DNA of 64,000 nt from Deinococcus sp. KNUC1210. GTDB lineage: Bacteria; Deinococcota; Deinococci; Deinococcales; Deinococcaceae. The stretch's first letter is position 1; the number at the start of each line of letters is the position of its first letter. Below are positions 43,046-53,564 of this stretch, piece after piece. The notes under the pieces are model-generated. The model made no database searches, had not been told where the DNA came from, and saw only the letters and a program-made list of their open reading frames with translations. The stretch is from NCBI RefSeq assembly GCF_022344005.1, contig NZ_CP092190.1, forward strand, positions 248,001 to 312,000. The letters are read 5' to 3'. A program made the translations under genes and the position numbers.

Positions 43046-44080
43046 TTACCCTTCGTGCCCGGCCACTTCCGCGACGCCCCAGCCCGCAGATACGGGCCTG
43101 TGCAGCATGCCGGCGTTCCACTCCAGCCCGCTGTAGGGATCGTCGGCCAGCAGCAGCGCTCCGTCCAGATCGGCCCAGTCGCACAGGCCCGCCAGCGCAG
43201 CGGCAGCCGCGATGCCCAGACTGCTCTCGATCATGCAGCCCATCATGACGCTCATGCCCAGGGCGCGGGCGGTTCGCAGCGCCGCGAGAGTCTGGAGCGG
43301 CCCGCCCAGTTTGGCGAGCTTCAGGTTCACGGCGTCGAAACTGCGGCTGAGCGCGGGCACGTCCGAGACGTGGTGCAGGCTCTCGTCGGCCATGATCAGC
43401 ACTTTGGACAGCCGTCTGAGATCGGCGTGGCCTTCGAGGTCGTGTGCGGCCAGCGGCTGCTCGACCAGTTCGACCTGCGCGGCGTCCAACACGTCGAGCA
43501 TGCGTCTAGCCTGAGGGCGACTCCAGGCGGCGTTGGCGTCGATTCTCAGCCGCACGTCGGGCGCTTCCTCGCGCAGTTGCTCGACGATCTGCACGTCTCG
43601 GGCGGTGCCCAGTTTGACTTTCAGCACCCCGTAGCCCTGCTGCACGGCTTCCCGCGCCTGCCGCCGCATGTCGGGCAGCTCGGCAATCGACACGGTGTAG
43701 CTCGATTCGGGGATGGGGGAGGGCGACAGCCCCAGCAGCTTCCAGACCGGCACGCCCGCCGACAGCGCACACCATTCCAGCGCCGCCATCTCCAGCGCAC
43801 ATTTGACGCTGGGGTGGTGGTGCGGAAAGACGGCGCTCAGGCGGGCATGCAGCCCTTCCCAGTCCCAGGGGTCCTGAAGCGAGCCCTGCAGCGAGGGCAG
43901 CACTGCCTCGACGGTGGCGCGGGTTTCGCCGTAAAAGGCGTTGGGAGCGGCCTCGCCTCGCCCGGTCAGGCCGTCCTGCTCGAACTTCACGAAGGTGCGC
44001 GGGTACGCCGAATGCGTCCAGCGGGCGATGCCGAACGGCTGGCGGGTATGCAGTTCCAGGGTGCGGGAAGTGACGCTCAC
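43046..44080 (-). CDS. Dipeptide epimerase (L-Ala-D/L-Glu epimerase type)
   Basis: An enolase-superfamily enzyme (344 aa) that racemises the second residue of dipeptides, typically L-Ala-D-Glu from murein turnover. Catalytic elements are visible: KVKLG (lysine base), RIDANAAWS, LVEQPL and MADESLH (metal-binding Asp, Glu, Asp), and LKLAKLGG (second lysine). GTG 44080 overlaps the NlpC/P60 stop as GTGA. It is last of a four-gene operon (HAD, M19 dipeptidase, NlpC/P60 endopeptidase, epimerase) fitting import and reuse of cell-wall peptides. Confidence 0.88.
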   Translation of the reverse strand: MSVTSRTLELHTRQPFGIARWTHSAYPRTFVKFEQDGLTGRGEAAPNAFYGETRATVEAVLPSLQGSLQDPWDWEGLHARLSAVFPHHHPSVKCALEMAALEWCALSAGVPVWKLLGLSPSPIPESSYTVSIAELPDMRRQAREAVQQGYGVLKVKLGTARDVQIVEQLREEAPDVRLRIDANAAWSRPQARRMLDVLDAAQVELVEQPLAAHDLEGHADLRRLSKVLIMADESLHHVSDVPALSRSFDAVNLKLAKLGGPLQTLAALRTARALGMSVMMGCMIESSLGIAAAAALAGLCDWADLDGALLLADDPYSGLEWNAGMLHRPVSAGWGVAEVAGHEG

Positions 44081-44973
44081 TCGGCTGCGTCCTGTGTTGT
44101 ACTGGTGGCCCCGAGGTCGTCCGGCACGCGCCCGAAGCCGGTCAGGGTCTGGGCGAGTTTCCGGCCATAGCTGCCCTCGCCCAGCGTCTCGATACTCACG
44201 GCCATGTGCGTGGCGTTGGCGTGGATCATGCGGCGCTCGTCGAGCATGATGCCCACATGACCAGGGAAGAAGGCCAGATCGCCCAGGCGAGGGGTCTGGG
44301 TGGTCGGCAGGAAATCTCGCTGCTGGTCGGCGTCGCGGGGCAGGGGGAGGCGCGTCATGAGCTGCGCCAGTCCCGAACAGTCGATGCCCCAGGCGCTGCG
44401 CCCGCCCCACACGTAGGGTACGCCCAGATACTGACGCAGGAAATCTTCGCCGCTCCTCGGCTCCTGCGGGTCTGTGGCAGAGGTTCTGACGAAGCCTTCC
44501 CGGTCTCTGTAGGCCACCCGCCACCAGCCATATTCTCCGTGCTGCTCCTGATCGCCCAGCACCTGGAGCCCCGCCCCGCTGCTCAGCCGACTCAGCAGCG
44601 GCGCTTTGATGCTCGGCGCAGCGTACAGATGCGCTCTGAGGGCAGTGATTTTCAGGGGAGCCGGGCGAGCTTCACCGAGGCCCTCGCTGCGGGTATAGCC
44701 CAGATAGCCGTCGTGAACCGTGCGAACCCAGGCCCAGCCGCCCTCCAGTTCTTCCAGAACTTCCAGCGCCTCGCCGTACAGCGCCTCTGTCACCTGCGCG
44801 GCCTGTGCGTCGGGGCGGGCGTGCAGACCGAGGTGCCCGGCCGCAGACGCGGGGCGGGGCGTCAGGGGTGTGAAGGCCGGAAACTGCTGTGCCAGCGCCG
44901 CTTCTACCACGCCTCGTTCGCTATTGACCGCATGAATTCGTTGATCGAGTGTCTGTTCCAGAGTAGGGGTCAT
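44077..44973 (-). CDS. NlpC/P60 cysteine peptidase with SH3 domains
   Basis: A 298-aa protein predicted to cut between D-Glu and the diamino acid in murein peptides. There is no signal peptide, so it likely acts on imported peptides in the cytoplasm, as YkfC-type enzymes do. Two SH3-like segments (about residues 50-110 and 115-175) precede the catalytic domain: YVWGGRSAWGIDCSGL (Cys), GDLAFFPGHVGIML (His) and MIHANAT (third polar residue). ATG 44973 overlaps the upstream dipeptidase stop as ATGA, and its own stop overlaps the epimerase start. Confidence 0.88.
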   Translation of the reverse strand: MTPTLEQTLDQRIHAVNSERGVVEAALAQQFPAFTPLTPRPASAAGHLGLHARPDAQAAQVTEALYGEALEVLEELEGGWAWVRTVHDGYLGYTRSEGLGEARPAPLKITALRAHLYAAPSIKAPLLSRLSSGAGLQVLGDQEQHGEYGWWRVAYRDREGFVRTSATDPQEPRSGEDFLRQYLGVPYVWGGRSAWGIDCSGLAQLMTRLPLPRDADQQRDFLPTTQTPRLGDLAFFPGHVGIMLDERRMIHANATHMAVSIETLGEGSYGRKLAQTLTGFGRVPDDLGATSTTQDAAE

Positions 44974-45965
44974 AGATGTTCCTCCGCCCAGCGTCGCCAG
45001 TTCTGGCCTCTGACGCCTTCGCGCTCGTTTTCGGGCACTTCGTCGAGCAGGTGCAGCACGTCGCTGTAGCGCTTCATGCCGTCCAGCGCTTTTTCCAGTC
45101 CGAACCCGCCGTCCAGGTCGGTGCCCAGCCCGATCCTGTCCCAGCCGCCGAGACCGGCGTAATGCTCCGCATGCTCGGCCCACTGCGCGAAGCTGGCGCG
45201 GGTGTCGCTCTCCTTCCAGCCCGCCCGGATAAAGCTGCTGAGCGCCACCAGGCCGATGACACCGCCGCGCTCCGTGATGGCGCGGGCCATGTCGTCCGAG
45301 AGGTGGCGATTGCCCGGCACGAAGGCGCGGCTGTTGCTGTGGCTGGCGATCACCTGCGGCTGAAGTTCCAGCGCCTCCCAGAAGCTCTCGTCGTCGAGGT
45401 GCGAGGCGTCGAGCGTGATGTTCAGGTCGCGCATGGCAATCAGCAGGTCGCGGCCCCGGTCGGTCAGTGGTCCGGGCGCATCGGTGCCGCCCGCATACCG
45501 GGTGCGTCCCCATGCCGGGCCGATCAGCCGTACGCCCGCTTCGTGCCAGAACGGCAGATCGTCGGCGTCGCGCAGCGGGTCGGCTCCTTCCATCAGCAGC
45601 ACCACGCCCAGCGGCCGCTGATCGTCCCAGCCGTCCAGATGCTCTTTCAGCTCTGCGCCGCTGCTCAGCAGCCGGATGTGTTCGCTGTCCTCCCAGTGCC
45701 GGTACTGGTCGAGCTGTGCCAGTGCCTGCCGCCGCGCTCCCTGCCAGTTCTCGTAGCCCGCCGGAAAGTCTGCCGAGGCCGGGGCTGCGAACAGCGTCCC
45801 GAAGCACGCGCCCACGCCTGCGCGTTTCAGCTCTCCGAAGGTGACGCAGGCCGTCTGATGGGCCACCGGATCGTGGCTTCTCAGGAGCGGCAGCGGCTGC
45901 GTCAGGTCGCGGCCCAGGGCGGCGTTGAACGCCAGATCGAGATGGGCGTCGAAGACCGCGCTCAT
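44970..45965 (-). CDS. Membrane-dipeptidase family (M19) metallopeptidase
   Basis: A 331-aa renal-dipeptidase-like enzyme, zinc dependent, cleaving dipeptides including those with D-residues at the second position. FDAHLDLAF has the first metal His and Asp, LLMEGADPL the bridging Glu, and ASHSNSRAF and GLGTDLDGG further metal or substrate residues. A longer frame to 46535 overlaps the HAD gene. ATG 45965 overlaps the HAD stop as ATGA and is the right start. Context points to murein-peptide recycling. Confidence 0.88.
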   Translation of the reverse strand: MSAVFDAHLDLAFNAALGRDLTQPLPLLRSHDPVAHQTACVTFGELKRAGVGACFGTLFAAPASADFPAGYENWQGARRQALAQLDQYRHWEDSEHIRLLSSGAELKEHLDGWDDQRPLGVVLLMEGADPLRDADDLPFWHEAGVRLIGPAWGRTRYAGGTDAPGPLTDRGRDLLIAMRDLNITLDASHLDDESFWEALELQPQVIASHSNSRAFVPGNRHLSDDMARAITERGGVIGLVALSSFIRAGWKESDTRASFAQWAEHAEHYAGLGGWDRIGLGTDLDGGFGLEKALDGMKRYSDVLHLLDEVPENEREGVRGQNWRRWAEEHL

Positions 45966-46630
45966 ACCAGTTCCAGCACGGCCCGCAGGTCGTGAATGGC
46001 TTCCGGATGCTGCCCTCTCAGATCGATCAGCACGGCCTGCATGCCCACCTTCCTTGCGGCGTCCACGTTTTCCTGTTTGTCGTCCACGAACAGCAGTTCG
46101 CTCGGTGCCAGTTCCATCAGCTCGGCAGCCAGCGTGAAGGCTTCGGGCTGCGGCTTGTGAACGCCCAGGGTGCAGGTGGCGATTGCCACATCGATCAGGT
46201 CGTGCAGCTCGACCGCCTCCAGCGTGATGCCGATGCTCGGCATGGTGTTGCTGAGCACGCCCACCTTCAGGCCCCTGGCTTTCAGGGCGCTCAGCACGTC
46301 CCGCGCACTCGGCACCGGCTTCATGTAGCGCTGATACGGCCACTCGGTCAGCATCGGGCCGATGTGTTCCGGCGGCACCCCGAAGCGGCCCGCGAGTTCC
46401 TGGCCGTAGCTCTGCCAGAACAGTTCCTCGTCGGCCTCGGTTCGCAGGTGCCACCAGCCCTCGGAGGAGGCCCACTGCGCCTTCAGAGCTGCGCCCACCG
46501 CACCGGCTTCCAGCCCGAAACGGTCGGCGGCCCACACGGCGGCCTCGCGGTAGACCCCCGGATCGGTGTAGGCAATCGTCTCATCGCGGTCAAACAGCAC
46601 ACCCTTGACCCTTCCATTCTGAACAGACAT
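45962..46630 (-). CDS. HAD-family hydrolase
   Basis: A 222-aa phosphatase-like HAD protein. Motif I is VLFDRDETIAY (nucleophile and acid-base Asp; DRDET is a slight variant of DxDGT), motif II VLSNT, and motif IV LLFVDDKQENVDAA. The cap domain is helical. It is first in the murein-peptide operon, leaderless from a TAGACT box 6 nt before the ATG. Substrate is unknown; a phosphosugar or phospho-peptide precursor is only a guess from context. Confidence 0.82.
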   Translation of the reverse strand: MSVQNGRVKGVLFDRDETIAYTDPGVYREAAVWAADRFGLEAGAVGAALKAQWASSEGWWHLRTEADEELFWQSYGQELAGRFGVPPEHIGPMLTEWPYQRYMKPVPSARDVLSALKARGLKVGVLSNTMPSIGITLEAVELHDLIDVAIATCTLGVHKPQPEAFTLAAELMELAPSELLFVDDKQENVDAARKVGMQAVLIDLRGQHPEAIHDLRAVLELV

Positions 46631-46636
46631 GCAGGA

Positions 46637-46642
46637 AGTCTA
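46637..46642 (-). promoter_or_regulatory. -10 box TAGACT of murein-peptide operon
   Basis: TAGACT ends 6 nt before the ATG at 46630. Confidence 0.5.
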
Positions 46643-46799
46643 GGGCAGGCTCAGGTTTGAAACAGGAGGCGCAGCTCATGGAGGCGAAGAGGGCGAGTTT
46701 CCAATTCCCACTGTCCGCACTCGTCACCAGCCCGACAGGGAAGGCAGGAAGAGAGCCGCCCGCGTTCAGGTGGTGGGCGGAAACGGGGGCACGGCGGCC

Positions 46800-48278
<1,479 letters not shown>

Positions 48279-48284
48279 GCCGCC

Positions 48285-48290
48285 ATCATA
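48285..48290 (-). promoter_or_regulatory. -10 box TATGAT, leaderless start of amylase gene
   Basis: TATGAT ends 6 nt before the ATG at 48278. Confidence 0.55.
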
Positions 48291-48640
48291 GATTCTGTGG
48301 GTGAAGGTCACCGCCGGCAGACGCTCCAGCGTGGCTGGCAGGTGCCCTGGCATCTTTAGAGTTTCTTGCGGGAGCGCCGGAACCGCTGACGGAAGACCGG
48401 GTGGCCGCAGCAGATTGCAGCCTCACGCACCTGGGTTTTCCTCGAATCCTGCCGCGCAGGGAGGGTGCCCGCTGCCCGGTTCTCCGAGGGTCGGTGCGTC
48501 ATCCGGGTGCGGTGGCGACAGACTGGCGGGATCGCGCAGAGTCCCGCGCTGCCCAATACGTACAGAAATAATGTGGCATTGTCGAGTCAAATGCACGCAA
48601 GGCGAAGCAGATCCTCCTCCTCAGGCCTTCAGGAGTCCAG
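48291..48640. other. Divergent intergenic region
   Basis: About 350 bp between amylase and the DUF1003 gene. A candidate plus-strand -10 box TAATGT lies at 48569-48574. A minus-strand frame at 48356-48556 has no start signal or recognisable product. Nothing else is apparent. Confidence 0.4.
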
Positions 48641-49288
48641 TTGACCCGGAGCACCCCTCACAACGAGCCCGGCAGGTCCGGCACGCCGCCCGGAGGTGCC
48701 GACCCGAATTCCGTGTCCTCGCATGTCGTTCCGACCACGGTCGGAGACAATATCGACACGGTGGCGCGGCTTCACGACAAGGCGCAGGAAGACGCGAGCC
48801 TGCTGCACCGCCCTATCGAACGGCTGTTCCGGTCGCTGGCACAGCCGCTGACGCTGTATCTGCTGATCGGACTCCTTCTGGCCTGGACCATCCTGAATAC
48901 CGTGCTGCATCTGCGCGGCCATTCGTGGGACGCGCCGCCGTTCTTCTGGACCCAGGGAGCCCTCACGCTGCTGAGCCTGCTCACGTCGCTGAGCGTGCTG
49001 ATCGTTCAGGCGCGGCAGGGCGAGATGCAGGAACGCCAGGCCAGACTGGAACTCCAGATCAATCTGCTGGCCGAGCAGAAGATCACCAAGCTGATCGCCC
49101 TGGTCGAGGAACTGCGCCGCGACCTGCCCGACGTACCAGACCGCGACGACGCTCAGGCCGACGAGATGCAGCAGACCACCGATGTGGGCGCGGTGCTGGA
49201 AGAACTCAACCGCGCCCTTCCGGCAGACGCGCACGCCCACGACCAGGAACCGCGGGATTCGGAAAACACGGAGAGCCGGGAAGCGTGA
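48641..49288 (+). CDS. DUF1003 family membrane protein
   Basis: A 215-aa inner-membrane protein with two transmembrane helices (LTLYLLIGLLLAWTILNTVLHL and FFWTQGALTLLSLLTSLSVLIV) followed by the family's QARQGEMQERQARLELQINLLAEQKITKLIALVEELR helix, then an acidic tail. The start is TTG with AGGAG 9 nt upstream. Its TGA overlaps a GTG of the downstream gluQ frame (GTGA at 49285-49288), so the genes are probably co-translated. Function unknown. Confidence 0.78.
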   Translation: MTRSTPHNEPGRSGTPPGGADPNSVSSHVVPTTVGDNIDTVARLHDKAQEDASLLHRPIERLFRSLAQPLTLYLLIGLLLAWTILNTVLHLRGHSWDAPPFFWTQGALTLLSLLTSLSVLIVQARQGEMQERQARLELQINLLAEQKITKLIALVEELRRDLPDVPDRDDAQADEMQQTTDVGAVLEELNRALPADAHAHDQEPRDSENTESREA

Positions 49289-49290
49289 GC

Positions 49291-50151
49291 ATGACCGGCC
49301 GTTATGCTCCCAGTCCCACCGGGGCGATGCACCTGGGAAACCTGCGAACCGCGCTGCTGGCGTGGCTGCACAGCCGGGCGCACGGCGGGCGGCATCTGCT
49401 GAGATTCGAAGACCTCGACGCCGGGCGGGTGCGCGAGTGGGCGTACCAGACGACCCGCGACGATCTGCACTGGCTGGGCCTTGACTGGGACGAGGAATTC
49501 CGGCAATCCGAGCGGCTGGAGCTGTACGCGGCGGCCCTGGAACGCCTGGAAACCTATCCCTGCACCTGCACCCGGCGCGAGCTTCAGGAGGCGGTGCAGC
49601 AGAGTGTGGGTGCGCCGCACGGCCCGGAACCCGTGTATCCGGGCACCTGCCGAGACCCGGCCAGCCGCCACCCAGAGCGCCCCGCTGCCCTGCGCTGGCG
49701 TGTTCCCGACGAAACCGTGTGTGTCCACGACCGCTGGAGCGGGCAGACGATCTGCCAGGATCTGCGCCCCGAGGTGGGAGATTTCGTGGTGCAGCGCAGC
49801 GACGGCGCGTATGCCTACCATCTGGCGGTGGTCGTCGACGACGCTGAAATGGGCGTCACCGATGTGCTGCGCGGAGCCGATCTGCTGGCAGCCGCGCCGC
49901 GTCAGGTGGCCCTGCAGCACACGCTCGGTTACCCCACGCCGAGCTACTGGCACGTGCCCCTGATGACTGATTACGGCGGTCAGCGGCTCGCCAAGCGCAG
50001 CGGGGCACCCAGCGTGCGCGAGTTGCGGCAGAGTGGAAAGGATGCGGCCATCCTGAGAGCAGAACTGGTGCAGTCGCTCGGCTGGCAGGTGGGGGAGAGG
50101 GCTGACCTCGACACGCTCCTGGAGCTGTATCGTGACTCTGTTCTTGGCTAA
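49291..50151 (+). CDS. gluQ: Glutamyl-Q tRNA(Asp) synthetase
   Basis: Attaches glutamate to queuosine-34 of tRNA(Asp), using a truncated GluRS catalytic core without anticodon-binding domain. The 286-aa length matches. Motifs: RYAPSPTGAMHLGNL (HIGH-like), LLRFEDLDAGR, zinc ligands in CTCTRREL and YPGTCRD, RGADLL, and LAKRSGAPS (KMSKS-like). ATG 49291 gives the family N-terminus; GTG 49285, overlapping the DUF1003 stop, is possible. Confidence 0.9.
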   Translation: MTGRYAPSPTGAMHLGNLRTALLAWLHSRAHGGRHLLRFEDLDAGRVREWAYQTTRDDLHWLGLDWDEEFRQSERLELYAAALERLETYPCTCTRRELQEAVQQSVGAPHGPEPVYPGTCRDPASRHPERPAALRWRVPDETVCVHDRWSGQTICQDLRPEVGDFVVQRSDGAYAYHLAVVVDDAEMGVTDVLRGADLLAAAPRQVALQHTLGYPTPSYWHVPLMTDYGGQRLAKRSGAPSVRELRQSGKDAAILRAELVQSLGWQVGERADLDTLLELYRDSVLG

Positions 50152-50193
50152 ATCACACTTGCGTTTTAAGGTAAACTTTGTCACAATAGCTCT

Positions 50194-50766
50194 ATGACCG
50201 AGCCTGCGCCTTCCTCCCGAAAAGTCGTACTGTCGCTGTATATGTCGCTGGACGGCGTGATCGAAAATCCAGCCTGGACCGCGCCCTACTGGGGCGACGA
50301 CATCTCGGCGTTCAAGGAAGCTGAGAACTTCGAAAGCGACCTGCTGCTGTTGGGACGCGTCACGTACCAGGGGTTTGCCGAGGCGTGGCCGAAGATGCAG
50401 GACACCGGGGATTTCGGCAACCGGATGAACACCCTGCCCAAGGTGGTCGCCACCACTACCCTGGAAACGCCAGAATGGAATGCCAGGTTCATCTCGGGCG
50501 ACATCGCGCAGGAGGTGCAGCGCCTGAAAGCGCAGCCGGGGCACAACATCCTGATCTACGGCAGCGGCACGTTCGCGCAGACGCTGATGGCGCACGGCCT
50601 CATCGATGAATACCGACTGTTAATCTATCCGGTGGTGCTGGGAACGGGACAGAAGTTCTTCAGCGAATCGTCGGTGCCGCAGAGCCTCGTGCTGAGCGCT
50701 TCCCAGACCTTCAGCAGCGGTGTGGTGGCCCTGACGTACCGACCCGCAGAGGCCACCAACTTGTAA
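50194..50766 (+). CDS. Dihydrofolate reductase family (RibD C-terminal-like) protein
   Basis: A 190-aa NADPH-dependent reductase-like protein: VVLSLYMSLDGVIENPAWTAPYWGDD at the N-terminus, LLLGRVTYQGFAEAWP, KVVATTTLETPEWNARFI, and YGSGTFAQTLMAHGLIDEYRL near the cofactor site. Such YyaP/YwjB-like proteins have no settled substrate. No Shine-Dalgarno; CACAAT ends 6 nt before the ATG and could be a weak leaderless -10 box. Confidence 0.8.
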   Translation: MTEPAPSSRKVVLSLYMSLDGVIENPAWTAPYWGDDISAFKEAENFESDLLLLGRVTYQGFAEAWPKMQDTGDFGNRMNTLPKVVATTTLETPEWNARFISGDIAQEVQRLKAQPGHNILIYGSGTFAQTLMAHGLIDEYRLLIYPVVLGTGQKFFSESSVPQSLVLSASQTFSSGVVALTYRPAEATNL

Positions 50767-50830
50767 GCTAAATCACCGAACCTATACCACTTGTCTAAGT
50801 TTGCCCCGAATGCCTAACGAACGTTGGGAT

Positions 50831-50836
50831 TACGCT
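50831..50836 (+). promoter_or_regulatory. -10 box TACGCT, near-leaderless start of trpBA
   Basis: TACGCT ends 5 nt before the ATG at 50842. No trp leader peptide or attenuator is visible. Confidence 0.45.
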
Positions 50837-50841
50837 GGGGC

Positions 50842-52091
<1,250 letters not shown>

Positions 52092-52095
<4 letters not shown>

Positions 52096-52901
52096 CCGTG
52101 ATGGAACAGACGAGCCGCGTGGAGCGAATTCACGCCGCCTTTCGCAGGGCTGCCAGCGAGGACCGCGCCGCCTTCATTCCCTTCATGACCGCCGGATTTC
52201 CCGATCAGGCACGCTTCCCGGCGGTGGCTGCCGAACTGCTGAAGCGGGCCGATCTGATGGAAATCGGCATTCCCTATTCCGACCCGCTGGGTGACGGCCC
52301 GGTCATCCAGAAGGCTGGAGAACAGGCCATCGCGGGCGGCACGAGTACCCGCCGCACGCTGGAACTCGTGAAGGCGCTGCGCCCCACGACCTCGGTGCCG
52401 CTGCTCATCATGACCTACATCAATCCGGTGTACGCGGTGGGGCCGGAGGAATTCATGCGTCTGTGCGTCGATGCGGGCGTGGACGGTCTGATCCTGCCCG
52501 ACCTGCCGCCCGATCAGGACGACGAAATCGGTGAACTGGCAGCCCGCTACGGCCTGGCGCTCACCTTTCTGATCGCGCCCACCAGCACGCCCGCCCGCGT
52601 CGAACTGGTCACGCGGGCCTGCACCGGCTTCGTGTACGCCGTGAGCGTGACGGGTGTGACCGGCGCGAGAGAAGGCGGCGCACTGTCGGAAGTGCCGGAC
52701 CTCGTGGCGCTGGCCCGCCGCTACACGGCGCTTCCGGTGGCTGTGGGCTTCGGCGTGAAGGATGCTGCCACTGCCCGCGTGGTCGCCCAGGACGCCGCCG
52801 CCGATGGCGTGGTGGTCGGCAGCGCCTTTGTCAATGCCGTGAACCGTGGGCAGGATGTGGGCGCACTGGTCGAAGAGATTCTGAGCGGCTGCCAGAAGTA
52901 G
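52092..52901 (+). CDS. trpA: Tryptophan synthase alpha chain
   Basis: Cleaves indole-3-glycerol phosphate and channels indole to TrpB. The 269-aa barrel has [30 protein letters not shown] (catalytic Glu and Asp), [19 protein letters not shown] and [12 protein letters not shown]. The start overlaps the trpB stop (ATGA), ensuring equal synthesis. It ends 16 bp from a convergent gene. Confidence 0.96.
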
Positions 52902-52916
52902 AATCGTCAGGCACGT

Positions 52917-53393
52917 TCAGGGCAGCGGTTCTGCCGACTCCAGCTCTTCTGCTGTCGGGCGCTGAGGGTCGAAGATGCTCCAGTACTCCTCCAGCTGTGT
53001 GCGTGAGATCGGCACCTCGCCCGCCCTGAGTGCCTGATTTCTCGCCTCGATGCGCCGCCACAGCTCATCGAACGGCGCGTCCAGATAGTGCAGCTGTACC
53101 CGTGCACCGACCGCTGCGGCCCGCGCCCGGTAGTCGTCGCGTTCGCTGCGGCCCCACAGTCCGTAATCCAGCACCACGTTCACGCCCAGGCTCAGGGTCC
53201 GGGCGGCAATCGTCCACAGCAGCGCTTCCACCACCTCGCGCTTGTTTTCGAACTGACCCCAGCCGAACAGCGGCATCATCCAGTCGTCGGGCGTCAGGCG
53301 CAGTGCGGCGTGTTGCTGCTCCAGTTGCTTTGCCAGCGTGGTTTTTCCAGCCCCCGGCAGACCGACCATGATGAACAGGGTCGGAGCGGTCAC
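52917..53393 (-). CDS. P-loop kinase/AAA-family ATPase (zeta/YjdJ-like)
   Basis: A 158-aa single-domain P-loop protein: LFIMVGLPGAGKTTLAKQLEQ at the N-terminus (Walker A), RLTPDDWMMPLF in the substrate-binding strand, GVNVVLDYGLWGRSERDDYR (Walker-B-like Asp) and an Arg-rich lid (FDELWRRIEARNQ). These features match small kinases acting on nucleosides, sugars or antibiotics, such as shikimate- and zeta-type kinases; substrate unknown. GTG 53393 overlaps the stop of a 15-codon leaderless ORF as GTGA. The frame is open to 53519 but lacks a start signal there. Confidence 0.75.
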   Translation of the reverse strand: MTAPTLFIMVGLPGAGKTTLAKQLEQQHAALRLTPDDWMMPLFGWGQFENKREVVEALLWTIAARTLSLGVNVVLDYGLWGRSERDDYRARAAAVGARVQLHYLDAPFDELWRRIEARNQALRAGEVPISRTQLEEYWSIFDPQRPTAEELESAEPLP

Positions 53394-53437
53394 GTTGGGC
53401 ACCCGGCTCGTGCAGAACGGATGGCGGCCTGTTTCAT
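53390..53437 (-). CDS. Putative 15-aa leaderless leader ORF before the P-loop kinase
   Basis: ATG 53437 lies 6 nt after TAAAAT. The frame MKQAAIRSARAGCPT ends at a TGA that overlaps the kinase GTG. A single lost base joining the two frames is the alternative explanation. Confidence 0.4.
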   Translation of the reverse strand: MKQAAIRSARAGCPT

Positions 53438-53443
53438 GCTCTG

Positions 53444-53449
53444 ATTTTA
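53444..53449 (-). promoter_or_regulatory. -10 box TAAAAT of leader ORF and P-loop kinase
   Basis: TAAAAT ends 6 nt before the ATG at 53437. Confidence 0.5.
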
Positions 53450-53517
53450 GGAGCCGCTCCCCACTCGCGAATCGGTCATCCGGCCTAGGACAGGCCGATG
53501 TTTCGACAAAGCAGCAC

Positions 53518-53563
53518 AAAGCAGGGCCGAGTCTACCCGCGACCCGGCCCCGTTTGCTGCTTG
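53518..53563 (-). terminator. Possible terminator after ileS
   Basis: GGGCCG and CGGCCC arms around a 14-nt loop (about 53524-53550), flanked by GCAG/CTGC, just past the ileS stop. On the minus strand no long T-run follows, so this is tentative. Confidence 0.4.
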
Positions 53564-53564
53564 C

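Noticed and set aside
48356..48556. 66-codon minus-strand frame in the amylase/DUF1003 spacer
   Set aside because: It is Arg/Ser/Cys-rich without start signals or similarity; composition alone explains it.
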